From: an uncultured Bacteroidales bacterium
GTDB taxonomy: Bacteria > Bacteroidota > Bacteroidia > Bacteroidales > UBA932
Direction of reading: 5' to 3'
Length of the DNA stretch: 64,000 bases
Assembly (NCBI GenBank): GCA_934667175.1
Contig: CAKULN010000005.1
Coordinates: forward strand, 32,980-96,979
A program made the position numbers and the translations under genes. Below are positions 33,026-46,936 of the stretch, in pieces; the stretch's first letter is position 1; each line of letters opens with the position of its first letter. The notes beneath the pieces were generated by a model that saw nothing but the letters and a program-made list of their open reading frames with translations, did not search any database and was not told the DNA's origin.

Positions 33026-36022
33026 ATGAGCAAATCACACTTCCTTTTGTGTTCGATTGCCATCTTGCTCCTTCTGACCGGACTCAGCGCATCAGCGCAG
33101 GGACTGTTGTTCAACGGAAAGGTGATCGACAAGACAGGGCAGCCTGTAATAGGAGCCGCTGTCGTGAACACAGGCAACCGTTCTGTCGGGACAATCACCG
33201 ATGTGGACGGAACATTCACTTTGGCAGCCGCCAAAGGTGACATTCTGGAGATTTCGTCACTGGGTTACACGACAACCAAGGTGACAGTGGGCGAAAGCGG
33301 CAACATCACAGTCACTCTTATGGAGGACATGGAATTCCTGAGCGAGTCCGTTGTCGTGGGATACGGAACAATCAAAAAGAAAGACCTGACAGGAGCGGTC
33401 GCATCCGTTTCGGACAAGGATCTCAAGGACACTCCTGTCGCCAATGTCGGGCAAGCGCTTCAAGGCAAAGTTTCAGGCGTGTATATTCTTGACTCCGGAA
33501 AACCGGGAGACAACGTCACTATGAAGATCAGGGGCCTTGGCACAATCAATGACAGTGATCCGCTCGTGGTCATCGACGGGGTTCCGACGGATTTGGGGCT
33601 GACTTCGCTAAACACAGCGGACATCGACAGGATCGATGTACTCAAGGACGCCTCAGCCACGGCCATCTACGGATCACGTGGAGCCAACGGTGTCGTGATG
33701 GTGACCACAAAAAGGGGCTCCAACGGTGACGGCAAGGTAAGTGTCAACGCCAACTGGGCGATCCAGAATGTCACATATATTCCGGAGATGCTTGACGCCG
33801 CGGGCTATGCGGCCTATTCCAACGACATGCTGAGCAATGCGGGACTGGCCACAAATCCTGCGTGGAGCAACCCGGAGACACTCGGAAAAGGCACGGACTG
33901 GATCAACGAGATTCTTCACACCGGCAAGATGCAAAACTACACGGTAAGCTATTCCGGAGGAAACGAAAAAGCCCATTACTATGTCTCTGGAGGATTTCTT
34001 GACCAGAAAGGAATCGTCAAGACCGTCGGCTACAAAAGATTCACATTCCAGAACAATAACGACGCTCAAGTTCTGAAATGGCTGAAGTTCTCCAACAACA
34101 TCACATTCTCGGCCGACGTGAAGGAAAGCGGTTCATATTCAATCTCCAGCGCGATGAACGCCCTGCCGACCCAAGAAGTCAAGAACGCCGACGGCAGCTG
34201 GAGCGGTCCGGAGGGAACTTCATACTGGTACGGAGATGTCAGGAACCCGGTCGGTCCTCTCTACACCAACGACAACAAGACCAACGGCTATAATTTCCTT
34301 GGCAACATCTCCGCCGAGATAACATTCGCGGAATGGCTAAGATTCAAGAGCACTTTCGGCTACGACGCCAAGATGTGGTTCAACGACAACATCTCGTACG
34401 CCTATGACTACAAGCCTTCCGCGGTGGAGGAGACCACACGCTACCAAGACTCAAACAAGGCCTTCACTTATCTGTGGGACAATTATTTCACCTTTGACCA
34501 TACGTTCAACGGAAAGCATAACCTCAATGTGATGGCCGGCACTTCGGCACAATGGAACGACGCTTCGGGGATCAACGCGACCAAGGCCGGGTTCCTTTTC
34601 TCCAATGTCCACGAGTTCGACAACGGAACCGTCAACAAATCAATCGGCGGCGCGTCAAGCGACTGGGCGATGATGTCCTTTATGGCCAGACTCAACTACT
34701 CTTACGACGACAGATACCTTCTCACAGCCACAATGCGCCGCGACGGTTCCTCCAGATTCGGCCCAAACCACAGATGGGGCAACTTCCCGTCAGCCTCAGC
34801 CGCCTGGAGACTGTCCAAGGAGAATTGGTTTCCTAAGAATATTCTTGTCAACGACGCAAAGTTGCGCGTCGGTTACGGAGTGACCGGAAACGACAAGATC
34901 GGCTCATACGCCTACATCCAGACCTACAACACAGGCACTTATATTTTCGGCAGCGACATCGTCACCACCCTCATGGCCAAGTCTATGGCGAATCCGTCAA
35001 TCCACTGGGAGGAAGTGCGCCAGGCCAACATCGGTCTGGACATGTCTATGTGGCGGTCACGTGTCAACCTTTCGGTCGATGCCTACCTTAAGAACACCGC
35101 AGACATGCTTGTCAAGGCTGCTATTCCTATCACATCAGGCTACGAGGACACCACAACGACCTACACGAATGCCGGCAAGGTTCGCAACAGTGGCTTCGAG
35201 TTCACCCTCAACACAATCAACTTCGACAGCACAGGCGACGGATTCAGGTGGGAGACATCGCTGACTGCCACTTGGAACAAGAATAAGATAGTAAGCCTTA
35301 ACAGCGACACTCCGCTCTACCAGAACGAGACAGGCGGAGCCTACATCACAATGCAGAAGAACGGCAAACCTATCAATGTGTTCTATGGTTATGTGACCGA
35401 CGGCATATTCCAGACTCCGGAAGACGTTGACAGTCACGCGTTCCAGGAAAACTCCACCGCAGCGGGAGACATCCGCTTCAAAGATCTCAACAACGATGGT
35501 GTGATCAACGAGGAAGACAGGACAATCATCGGAAACCCTAACCCTGATTGGTTATTCTCTATGACGAACAATTTCTATTTCAAGGGATTCGACCTTACGG
35601 TTTTCCTTCAGGGCGTAACCGGCAACGAGATATTCAACGCCGTGGGCATCGGCAACGAAGGAATGGCCAGCGCGCACAATCAGACAGCGTCTGTCAAGTA
35701 CCGCTGGACCGGCTATGGAACCAGCACCAGCATGCCGCGCGCCGTCTATGGCGATCCGAACCACAATGCCAGAATCTCCGACAGGTTCGTGGAGAACGGC
35801 TCTTACCTCAGGGTAAAGAACATCACTTTAGGCTACACATTCCCTAGGACTCTTCTGAAAAAGGCGAACATCGACAGCGCGAGGATATTCCTTTCCTGCG
35901 AGAACGCTCTGACCCTGACGAATTACTCCGGCTTCGATCCAGAGGTTGGCATCAACGGAATTGATTGGAACATCTACCCGCTGTCACGCACTTTCAGCCT
36001 CGGTCTCAACTTTAATTTCTAA
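33026..36022 (+). CDS. susC: SusC/RagA-type TonB-linked outer-membrane transporter
   Basis: With the ATG at 33026 the protein has 998 residues and a clear signal peptide (cleavage near SASAQG). Next come a carboxypeptidase-like beta-sandwich (VIDKTGQPVIGAAV), the SusC linker SVVVGYGTIKKKDLTGAV, a TonB plug with RGLGTINDSDPLVVIDGVP and DASATAIYGSRGANGVV, and a long barrel ending in F. It imports oligosaccharides across the outer membrane with SusD as lid. Earlier in-frame ATG at 32948 lies in the leader and has no signal, so it is not used. Stop and SusD start overlap (TAATG). Confidence 0.95.
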   Translation: MSKSHFLLCSIAILLLLTGLSASAQGLLFNGKVIDKTGQPVIGAAVVNTGNRSVGTITDVDGTFTLAAAKGDILEISSLGYTTTKVTVGESGNITVTLMEDMEFLSESVVVGYGTIKKKDLTGAVASVSDKDLKDTPVANVGQALQGKVSGVYILDSGKPGDNVTMKIRGLGTINDSDPLVVIDGVPTDLGLTSLNTADIDRIDVLKDASATAIYGSRGANGVVMVTTKRGSNGDGKVSVNANWAIQNVTYIPEMLDAAGYAAYSNDMLSNAGLATNPAWSNPETLGKGTDWINEILHTGKMQNYTVSYSGGNEKAHYYVSGGFLDQKGIVKTVGYKRFTFQNNNDAQVLKWLKFSNNITFSADVKESGSYSISSAMNALPTQEVKNADGSWSGPEGTSYWYGDVRNPVGPLYTNDNKTNGYNFLGNISAEITFAEWLRFKSTFGYDAKMWFNDNISYAYDYKPSAVEETTRYQDSNKAFTYLWDNYFTFDHTFNGKHNLNVMAGTSAQWNDASGINATKAGFLFSNVHEFDNGTVNKSIGGASSDWAMMSFMARLNYSYDDRYLLTATMRRDGSSRFGPNHRWGNFPSASAAWRLSKENWFPKNILVNDAKLRVGYGVTGNDKIGSYAYIQTYNTGTYIFGSDIVTTLMAKSMANPSIHWEEVRQANIGLDMSMWRSRVNLSVDAYLKNTADMLVKAAIPITSGYEDTTTTYTNAGKVRNSGFEFTLNTINFDSTGDGFRWETSLTATWNKNKIVSLNSDTPLYQNETGGAYITMQKNGKPINVFYGYVTDGIFQTPEDVDSHAFQENSTAAGDIRFKDLNNDGVINEEDRTIIGNPNPDWLFSMTNNFYFKGFDLTVFLQGVTGNEIFNAVGIGNEGMASAHNQTASVKYRWTGYGTSTSMPRAVYGDPNHNARISDRFVENGSYLRVKNITLGYTFPRTLLKKANIDSARIFLSCENALTLTNYSGFDPEVGINGIDWNIYPLSRTFSLGLNFNF

Positions 36023-37515
36023 TGAATATGAACAACTTAAAGATCACAATACTTGGTTTGGCAGGCTTGGCGATGACATCCTGCTCCGGATTTCTTGACA
36101 GTTTCCCGTCATACGCCGTGGATCCTTCCGTCTCAGTCACTGACTCCGTCGCCATTGCATTGACTAACGGATGCTACGTGCCGCTGCAATCTTCAAACCT
36201 TTACAATCAAAGAATATGGTCACTCGACATCATCGCCGGCAACTCCGAGGTCGGAGCCGGTGGCGGTGATGATGGAATCGAGACCATCCAATGCGCCAAT
36301 TTCGCCGCTGACGCGTCCAACGGATTCGCTCTTTACATCTGGAGATCGCCTTGGGTCGGAATCGGGCAGTGCAACACCACGATAGAATCCATTCTCGGAG
36401 AAGGCAACCAGACCAGCGACGCCATCAGAAACCGTTCGCTCGGTGAGGCATATTTTCTCAGGGCGCACTATTACTACATTCTCACACGCCTGTTCGGAGG
36501 TGTTCCTCTTGTGCTCACCCCGCATAAGGCCAACGAGTCCACGGACGTGGCAAGAGCCTCTCTTGACGAATGTTACGCACAGATCATCAGCGACTGCAAG
36601 GCCGCCATTGATCTCCTGCCCGAAAAGAAATCATATTCAGGAGCTGACTACAACCGGGCCAGCAAGGATGCCGCTCTGGCAATGCTGGCCGACATCTACC
36701 TCACATACAATCCGTCTGAGCACTACGCAGAGGTTCAGAATCTCTGCTCACAGGTAGAGGCTCTGGGCTATGACCTGAGCAAGTGTGATTTCGCTGACAA
36801 TTTCGGCGCGAAGGCTGAGACCAGCCAGGAGGCCTTGTTCACAGTAGGATATTCAGGAAGCACCCAGTACGATTTCTGGGGCGGCAGCAACCAAAGTTCA
36901 TGGCTCTCCACCTTCATGGGTCCGAGAAACTCGGGAATGGTCGCCGGATCATACGGATGGAACCAGCCTACCGCTGAATTCATGAGCCAATGGGAAGAGG
37001 GTGATCTCAGGAAGGACGTGACCGTCTTCTACAACGGGTGTCCTGCTTTCGATGGGATCGAGTACAAGTCCTCGTGGTCAAACACTGGTTACAATGTGCG
37101 CAAGTTCTTGGTCACCAAATCATACTCACCGGAATACAACACAAACGCGGCGGACTTTGTCGTGTACCGTTTCGCGGATGTCCTGCTGATGAAAGCCGAG
37201 GCTCTGAACGAGCAGGGCAAGACGGACCAGGCCGCTGAACCTTTGAACATCGTAAGAAAACGCGCCGGGCTCAATCCGATTCCTTCCGGGAAGACACAGG
37301 AGGAAATGAGGGAGATCATCATCCACGAACGCAGGATGGAGCTTGCTTTCGAGGGGCACAGGTGGTTCGACCTCATCAGACTCAACAAGGGGCAGTACGC
37401 AATTGATTTCTTCGGTGAAATCGGCAAGAAAGCCACCAAGGACAGACTGCTTCTGCCTATCCCATTGACAGAGATGGACTCCAACAATCTGATGGAACAA
37501 AACCCTGGATATTAA
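36022..37515 (+). CDS. susD: SusD/RagB-type glycan-binding lipoprotein
   Basis: The 497-residue lipoprotein has a signal ending in AMTSC followed by SGFLDSFPS. The helical TPR scaffold and C-terminal hallmarks (RKRAGLNPIPSG, IIHERRMELAFEGHRWFDLIRL, LLLPIPLTEMDSNNLMEQNPGY) define the SusD family. It caps SusC and binds the target glycan at the cell surface. The binding site aromatics cannot be assigned from sequence alone. It is coupled to susC through TAATG. Confidence 0.95.
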   Translation: MNMNNLKITILGLAGLAMTSCSGFLDSFPSYAVDPSVSVTDSVAIALTNGCYVPLQSSNLYNQRIWSLDIIAGNSEVGAGGGDDGIETIQCANFAADASNGFALYIWRSPWVGIGQCNTTIESILGEGNQTSDAIRNRSLGEAYFLRAHYYYILTRLFGGVPLVLTPHKANESTDVARASLDECYAQIISDCKAAIDLLPEKKSYSGADYNRASKDAALAMLADIYLTYNPSEHYAEVQNLCSQVEALGYDLSKCDFADNFGAKAETSQEALFTVGYSGSTQYDFWGGSNQSSWLSTFMGPRNSGMVAGSYGWNQPTAEFMSQWEEGDLRKDVTVFYNGCPAFDGIEYKSSWSNTGYNVRKFLVTKSYSPEYNTNAADFVVYRFADVLLMKAEALNEQGKTDQAAEPLNIVRKRAGLNPIPSGKTQEEMREIIIHERRMELAFEGHRWFDLIRLNKGQYAIDFFGEIGKKATKDRLLLPIPLTEMDSNNLMEQNPGY

Positions 37516-37536
37516 TAATCAAGACTGGATTACACA

Positions 37537-39033
37537 ATGAAAAAATCGATAATGACCGCCGCGGCAGCGGCTCTCTGCCTGGGCATGGCATGTTCCTGCT
37601 CGGAAGAGGATTACAAGACTGTCGATCCATCCGCCGGGAATATTCTTGAAATGTCCGCTTCCGGGACGGAGATCGAACTTGACGAGAAAAAAGCCGACAG
37701 TGAAGCGTTGGCGTTGAATTGGACGACCGGCACCAACAAAGGCACCGGCAACGCCATCTCCTACACTTTCGAGATGGCTATGATAGACTCAGACTACGCC
37801 TCCGGTTACAAAGAGGAACTCGGCAGGAAGGCATATTCAAAGACTTGGACGACGAAGGAGCTGAATGACTTCCTCAAATCGAACTTCGGCGCCCAAAGCG
37901 GTGTGAAGGCTTCTTACAAAGCCAGAGTTACCGCTTCCGTGGCCGAATATGACGATTTGGATCAAGAGTCCTCTGTGGAGTTCACCGTGACTCCTTACGA
38001 GCCCGTCAGCACGACACTCTACATGATCGGCGGAGCCGCTCCCAACGGTTGGTCCGCCGACAACGCCACTGAGCTGACACGCACGTCCACCGGTGTGTTC
38101 TCATGGACAGGGACACTGAACGAGGGAGAAATCAAGTTCATCACCACTTCCGGCCAGTTCTGGCCGGCATACGTCAGGGACGGTTCCGACGCTTCGGGAA
38201 AGACCCTCAGATATTTCTCCGGGCAACCTGACGATAACCTTGACCTCAAGTTCAACATTCCTGAGGCACGAGGCTACAAGATCACCGCAGACATACTCAA
38301 CCTGACATTCACACTTGAAGAGGCGGATGTCAACAAACCGCCATATGACGCCATCTACTTTGTCGGCGATCCGACCGGGTGGTCATTCGTCAGGATGACA
38401 CAGGATCCGGCCAATCCTTTCGTGTTCCGTTACGGAACCGAGTTCACCAGCGGCGGAGAGTTCAAGTTCGGCACATCCGACGGTTCATGGGAAAACATGT
38501 ACAAGGCTGCGGAAGACAACGCTTCCATAGGCAACACAGGCGTGCAGTTCGTAAAAGGCTTTGACCCCGATCCTAAGTGGAAAATCAAGGACGAGGAAAC
38601 CGGAAAGGCCTACAAGATCGCCTTCGACATCACTCCGGGAAAAGAAAGCATGAACTGCGTTGAGTTTGTCCCTTACGAGTCACTCTGGCTCATCGGCTCC
38701 GCCGCTCCTCACGGATGGTCGCTGGACGATGCCGCATCCGATGACAAAAGCAGGCTCAAGGCAAGTGATGACAAATATATTCTTTCATGGACCGGAGATC
38801 TCTCAGCAGGCGAGATGAAGATCAGCTGCGAGCTCAAGAGAGAATGGGACGGATGCTGGTTCATGCCTACATCAGCCAACAAGTCATTCAACCCTGTCTC
38901 CGATGAGGTCATTTCATTCGTGGACAGCAAGAAGGAATCAGGAGTGGACCGGAAATGGATTGTCGAGAACGCCGGCAACTACACAATAACTGTGAACCAG
39001 TTGGCGGAGACAATCACAATAGTGAAAAACTAA
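37537..39033 (+). CDS. SusE/SusF-like outer-membrane glycan-binding lipoprotein
   Basis: The 498-residue lipoprotein (signal ending in MACSC) has an N-terminal SusE domain (about 40-155), then three starch-binding-like modules, each beginning with the same strand: LYMIGGAAPNGWS (about 161), IYFVGDPTGWS (about 271) and LWLIGSAAPHGWS (about 382). Three modules recall SusF (CBM58) of Bacteroides. It should bind alpha-glucan at the surface. Gene order after SusD is the canonical SusE position. Confidence 0.88.
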   Translation: MKKSIMTAAAAALCLGMACSCSEEDYKTVDPSAGNILEMSASGTEIELDEKKADSEALALNWTTGTNKGTGNAISYTFEMAMIDSDYASGYKEELGRKAYSKTWTTKELNDFLKSNFGAQSGVKASYKARVTASVAEYDDLDQESSVEFTVTPYEPVSTTLYMIGGAAPNGWSADNATELTRTSTGVFSWTGTLNEGEIKFITTSGQFWPAYVRDGSDASGKTLRYFSGQPDDNLDLKFNIPEARGYKITADILNLTFTLEEADVNKPPYDAIYFVGDPTGWSFVRMTQDPANPFVFRYGTEFTSGGEFKFGTSDGSWENMYKAAEDNASIGNTGVQFVKGFDPDPKWKIKDEETGKAYKIAFDITPGKESMNCVEFVPYESLWLIGSAAPHGWSLDDAASDDKSRLKASDDKYILSWTGDLSAGEMKISCELKREWDGCWFMPTSANKSFNPVSDEVISFVDSKKESGVDRKWIVENAGNYTITVNQLAETITIVKN

Positions 39034-39044
39034 CGTAGAAAACA

Positions 39045-42975
<3,931 letters not shown>

Positions 42976-42996
42976 CCAGCTGACTGTCAAGTAGAA

Positions 42997-43038
42997 AAGA
43001 AACCGTCTTTGGTTCATTCTGACCAAAGACGGTTTCTT
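42997..43038 (+). terminator. Intrinsic terminator of the PUL
   Basis: A 17-base perfect inverted repeat (AAGAAACCGTCTTTGGT at 42997-43013 and its complement at 43022-43038) with an 8-base loop is followed by TATTTCTTT. It lies 21 bases after the GH97 stop codon. Confidence 0.85.
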
Positions 43039-43106
43039 ATTTCTTTGATATTAAAGTTATTACCAATCACGACGCATGCCAAAAGCCAGACTTGTGATTG
43101 ATTCGC

Positions 43107-44399
43107 TTATGCCTTCGTGAAGTTGAGGGCAATCTCGAACTCGGACGTCGCCTTCCAGACAAGTTCAAGGTCCGATGGCTTCTCAAGGCCTAACACACCC
43201 ATCACAATCTGTACAGTCTGAAATGTCTCCTGATCATCAGGATCATCTGATTTGGCGAGCTCATCAAGCATCACATCAAGAGTCTTAAGAGCAGGAAGCA
43301 GCGCTTCAATGACAGGGGCGCAAAGGGTCTTGTCCACGTAAATCTTCAGACCACCATCCTTCTCTGAATATTTAAGTTCGATGCCCCTGGTCATCATCTT
43401 CCGAAGTTCAGAGCCAAGAGCTTCGACATCAACACCATATTCCTTGAGCTTTGACAGAATCTCCATTATCGTTGACAAGTCTATGCCGGATTCTTCAATC
43501 TTGTCTGTTCTGGTGCTCTCTGAACCAGCCGCATTCATGATGGCTGAAACGTTAGGTACAATGAAAAGAGAACTGCCTTGAGCGTACCAGAAAGCAAGGT
43601 TGGCCTTAGGTGAATCAAGCCACTCCGTGTGATGGGCTGTGTAAGTGACATTGCCATCGGCGTCCGGCTTCACATCTGCGAGAGCCAAAATCTTTGACAG
43701 GGGTTCATCGCCAAGATCGATGTCGCTGTAGTATTGCGCCATGATGTTGCCGGACTCATCAAATGTAACTTGGTTGAGCACCTCGGTCAACAGGGGACAG
43801 GCAAAAGTATTGGCAAGGGCAACGATAGTGCCTATGTTTCCACTGGCCCCCTGTGCTACATTCCATGTGATCTGAACAGGGCCATTGACTGGCACTTTCT
43901 CTACTAACTGACATTTCCGTACAATGTTCCAGCTCCCGATCAATGGAGCGGCATCACCTTGAACCTGGGTGGCGACAAGGACTTTCGCCTCACCTTCAAG
44001 AGTGATGGAGCCTTCAACGTTGACTGCATAACAAGGATTGTCTTCAGTGCTGCGTACCGTGGCTGTAATTGAAGGCGGAGTAGACACGATGGTCGTTCCC
44101 TTGAAAGCGAAAGAATCGTCGGACTTCTTAAGAAGGTCCACATTCACCTTCACATCAGCATAGCCAGGCACGATTCCGGTCAATGTCAGAGTTCCAGAAT
44201 CCTCGCCGTCAGCAATCAGCTGAACATTTCCATAGTCGCATGGAACTTCATTCACAGAAATTGTGGCTTTACCACTTTCAACAGAGATCTGCCCAGCCGG
44301 CAGTTGTTTCCAAGTGTCATCAGCCTTCTGACAGGCTGTCATGGCGAAAATCGAGGCCATAAAGGCCACTACGCCAAAGAATTTAGTTTTCATAATCAT
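43107..44399 (-). CDS. DUF4925-like lipoprotein
   Basis: The 430-residue protein has a lipoprotein signal ending in AMTAC, a beta-rich N-terminal half with repeated short motifs (SGTLTLTGIVPGYADVKVNVDL) and a helical region (EILSKLKEYGVDVEALGSELRKMM). The layout resembles DUF4925-type Bacteroidales lipoproteins. No enzymatic motif is visible and function is unknown. It is oriented toward the PUL terminator and is not part of the PUL. A -7-like box (TATTTTTG, minus strand, 44451-44458) lies upstream. Confidence 0.6.
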   Translation of the reverse strand: MIMKTKFFGVVAFMASIFAMTACQKADDTWKQLPAGQISVESGKATISVNEVPCDYGNVQLIADGEDSGTLTLTGIVPGYADVKVNVDLLKKSDDSFAFKGTTIVSTPPSITATVRSTEDNPCYAVNVEGSITLEGEAKVLVATQVQGDAAPLIGSWNIVRKCQLVEKVPVNGPVQITWNVAQGASGNIGTIVALANTFACPLLTEVLNQVTFDESGNIMAQYYSDIDLGDEPLSKILALADVKPDADGNVTYTAHHTEWLDSPKANLAFWYAQGSSLFIVPNVSAIMNAAGSESTRTDKIEESGIDLSTIMEILSKLKEYGVDVEALGSELRKMMTRGIELKYSEKDGGLKIYVDKTLCAPVIEALLPALKTLDVMLDELAKSDDPDDQETFQTVQIVMGVLGLEKPSDLELVWKATSEFEIALNFTKA

Positions 44400-44456
44400 T
44401 AGTTAAAATTATATCCAAGCCGCAAAATAACATCTTTTAGCTCAAATAATCAAAAA

Positions 44457-44479
44457 TAGTCGTTCTAAAAACGATACTA
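44457..44479 (-). terminator. Small hairpin after the CNNM gene
   Basis: TAGT-CGTT and AACG-AT-ACTA pair around CTAAA; on the minus strand the hairpin is followed by ATTTTTG. It sits 17 bases past the CNNM stop codon and overlaps the promoter box of the next gene. Confidence 0.35.
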
Positions 44480-44495
44480 ATTCGCCTGTCCCCTA

Positions 44496-45572
44496 TCAAG
44501 ACTGGCTTCCCTTATCGTCCTCCTTAGGAAGGACAATCGTCCGGAACCGCTTCTGGCGACGTTCCCAACGCTCCCGGGCGAACTGCTGCATGTCCGTGGC
44601 CTGATCGTTCTCGTCGATGATCTCGAGGCCGAGAATGGTCTCGATGATGTCCTCAAGTGTGATGATGCCCTGGAAGCAGCCATATTCATCAATGATGAGA
44701 CCGATCTGCTCGTGCTTCTTGAGCAGTTCTTCCCAAATGTGACCGCAGGAGTCCTCCTCCTTGAAGAAAGAGATCGGGCGCTTCAGTTCCACCAGACGCT
44801 TGTCGAACTCATCGTCCGCCAGCCCCTCAAGAGCGTCGCTCAGAAGGATGTAGCCGGTGATATATTCCGGAGAATCCCCATAGACCGGAATTCTGGAGAA
44901 ATGCAGGTAAGTGTCGTTCTTGTAGAAATTCTTCAGGGACATGTTCTCCTGCGCCGTCATCGCGACAATCCTCGGGGTCATCACGTCGCAGGCCTTGACA
45001 TTGTCCAGCTTCATTATGTTCTGGATGACCTTGTTCTCGTCTGAGTCAATCACGCCTTCCTCTGCCCCGATGTTAGCCATCGCCGTCACCTCTTCCCTGC
45101 TGACGGTCGCCTCGTCATCATCCTTGGTCATCAGATTGGTTATCAAGCGGACCATAATCACAAGCGGCCACATCAGAACAGACAGGAACGAGATGGCCGA
45201 TGTCACAAACCCCATAAGGTTTTTCCAATATGAGGTTCCTATCGTCTTCGGTACGATCTCGGAGAAGACCAACACCAGCAATGTCGTCAGAGCCGAAATG
45301 ATTCCGAACCAAGTGCTTCCGAACAGAATGGTCGCCTGACGGCCCACAGCCGCCGCGCCCAGCGTGTTGGCGATCGTATTCAAGGAAAGGATAGCAGCCA
45401 GAGGTCTGTCCGGGTCAGATTTGTACTTCAGGAACTTCTCTGCCGGCTTGTACCCCTGCTCCTTCCTCATCGTGATGTAAGAGAGCGGCGTTGACATCAA
45501 CACCGACTCCAGAAGCGAGCAAAGGAACGACACACCCAACGTTCCCAGCATGTAAACTATCAGAAGAACCAT
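44496..45572 (-). CDS. CNNM/CorC-type transmembrane protein with CBS domains (hemolysin family)
   Basis: The 358-residue protein has an N-terminal CNNM membrane domain (four segments, about 1-160, including PLSYITMRKEQGYKPAEKFL and FSEIVPKTIG) and two CBS domains (KACDVMTPRIVAM and HEQIGLIIDEYGCFQGIITLEDIIE). The usual C-terminal CorC/HlyC transporter-associated domain seems absent or very short. Members are linked to magnesium or cobalt efflux. A -7 box TATCTTTG lies at 45595-45602 on the minus strand. Confidence 0.9.
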   Translation of the reverse strand: MVLLIVYMLGTLGVSFLCSLLESVLMSTPLSYITMRKEQGYKPAEKFLKYKSDPDRPLAAILSLNTIANTLGAAAVGRQATILFGSTWFGIISALTTLLVLVFSEIVPKTIGTSYWKNLMGFVTSAISFLSVLMWPLVIMVRLITNLMTKDDDEATVSREEVTAMANIGAEEGVIDSDENKVIQNIMKLDNVKACDVMTPRIVAMTAQENMSLKNFYKNDTYLHFSRIPVYGDSPEYITGYILLSDALEGLADDEFDKRLVELKRPISFFKEEDSCGHIWEELLKKHEQIGLIIDEYGCFQGIITLEDIIETILGLEIIDENDQATDMQQFARERWERRQKRFRTIVLPKEDDKGSQS

Positions 45573-45602
45573 ATAGGATTTCAGTTAATTCATACAAAGA
45601 TA

Positions 45603-45918
45603 GCATAAATTTTCTCTTTCCTATCAAAATACTGACACTCACCTCGCAAAATCCCGTAAGTCCACAAGTCACACATACCAATAGACTCCCCATCACCATA
45701 GCAAATCAAATATTTACAAAACACGTTCATCCTCATCACTAGTACAGTCGCCTCCATAGGCCCCATGGCTGAAAATCTACCGCCGCTTCACTATACTTTT
45801 TCAGTCGATTCACGCTCCAAATGCATTCTGTGGCACATTGTGCTGAAAGTGTCTCGTAAGAAATATCTCGAAATTATGTCTCTACTCAAGTATTTGCTCC
45901 TCTTATTCTTTTACTTTC
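45603..45918. other. Intergenic stretch with no recognised gene
   Basis: About 320 AT-rich bases between the CNNM gene promoter and the end of the zinc-ribbon gene. No hairpin of note, no REP copy and no known RNA is visible. Confidence 0.45.
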
Positions 45919-46593
45919 CTAATAATAATCCTCGCTACCAACGACATTCCCTTGCTTGTCAAGATAAAAGATTTTATTCTCAACCACATAGCCGCCAAAA
46001 CTATTTTTCGCTCTATACTTATGGCGAACGTATAGTTTTCCCGCATTATTCTCTCCAATTTGAGACCACTCTATATCTTGATAGCTATCAGGATCCTTTA
46101 AAGTATTCCTCAAATAATTCTTAACTCCAACAATAACCATTGTCTGATATTTATCTGTCAAAGGTGTATTATCATCTGGAGACGAGCAAAGTGAGCATAA
46201 ACAAAAAATGATTGCTCCTATCAGCAAGCAAACTCTAATAACTTTACTAAAACTGACTTTAGTTTCATCGTTTTCATCCAAATACTGGCCATCTGAATGA
46301 CTTGGGTCTTCATCATCGTACATCACAGAAAAGGATCGATGGCAAACATTGCATTTTGGGTTATGCGCTCTATTGTATACAATATTTTGAGATCCACAAT
46401 AGGGACAGATAGCAATAACAAAAGATGGTTTAATTTGAGTTGTATCTTCATCAGAAAAAGGAGATGCATTCTCATAATTGACTTTATTTCTATACCCACA
46501 ATGAGAACATTTGTGTGTGTTTAGACCTGCAGGAATAATATCATATTCACCACAACGTGAGCAAACGAATCTGTAATTATTATTTAATCCCAT
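45919..46593 (-). CDS. Unknown protein with two zinc ribbons and one membrane helix
   Basis: I do not recognise this 224-residue protein. It has two zinc-ribbon motifs, C11-x2-C14...C29-x2-C32 and C63-x2-C66...C81-x2-C84, then an acidic linker, a membrane helix (about 118-137) and a C-terminal domain of about 85 residues. That domain has the pattern VKNYLRNTLKDPDSYQDIEW...YRAKNSFGGYVVENKIFYLD, which occurs at the end of other small bacterial membrane proteins. The zinc ribbons should face the cytosol and the C-terminal domain outside. Codon use is far more AT-rich than in neighbours, which suggests acquisition. It follows the 90-residue gene by 7 bases. Confidence 0.72.
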   Translation of the reverse strand: MGLNNNYRFVCSRCGEYDIIPAGLNTHKCSHCGYRNKVNYENASPFSDEDTTQIKPSFVIAICPYCGSQNIVYNRAHNPKCNVCHRSFSVMYDDEDPSHSDGQYLDENDETKVSFSKVIRVCLLIGAIIFCLCSLCSSPDDNTPLTDKYQTMVIVGVKNYLRNTLKDPDSYQDIEWSQIGENNAGKLYVRHKYRAKNSFGGYVVENKIFYLDKQGNVVGSEDYY

Positions 46594-46600
46594 AAGTATA

Positions 46601-46873
46601 TTATTTCAAATGAGCAGCACTAAAACAGTTTGACGCAGAAGGGACAACATTTTTCCAAACAATCGTATTATTTTTCCATATAAAATAGATATTACTCTTC
46701 TCGCACAAATCACTTCCTTTGAAGATAAAGGTGTATAATAAACCAAATATTAATTCATGCTGAATATTAACAACAAGAATATCAGAGCATAATACCTTTA
46801 ATGGAATCCTATATTTAGAGTCCACTTTACGAGAGGATATACGAATTACTCTATTCTTGAAAACAAAACTCAT
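46601..46873 (-). CDS. Small unknown protein (90 residues)
   Basis: The ATG at 46873 (MSFVFKNRVIRISSRKV) gives a 90-residue protein with no recognised domain and a central hydrophobic stretch (ILVVNIQHELIFGLLYTFIF). The frame runs upstream to 46957, but that part overlaps the candidate RNA terminator, so the later start is preferred. A -7-like box TAGATTTG (minus strand, 46894-46901) lies upstream. A 7-base gap to the zinc-ribbon gene suggests one transcript. AT-rich composition matches that gene. It may be a non-conserved reading frame. Confidence 0.45.
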   Translation of the reverse strand: MSFVFKNRVIRISSRKVDSKYRIPLKVLCSDILVVNIQHELIFGLLYTFIFKGSDLCEKSNIYFIWKNNTIVWKNVVPSASNCFSAAHLK

Positions 46874-46936
46874 ACTTATACCTTGCTTTTTATCAAATCT
46901 ATTGGTGTCCGGTGACCACCCTAGCCGAACTGATAC

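Noticed and set aside
45765..46124. Plus-strand frame of 119 residues opposite the zinc-ribbon gene
   Set aside because: It is antisense to a protein with intact zinc-binding motifs and has no domain of its own.
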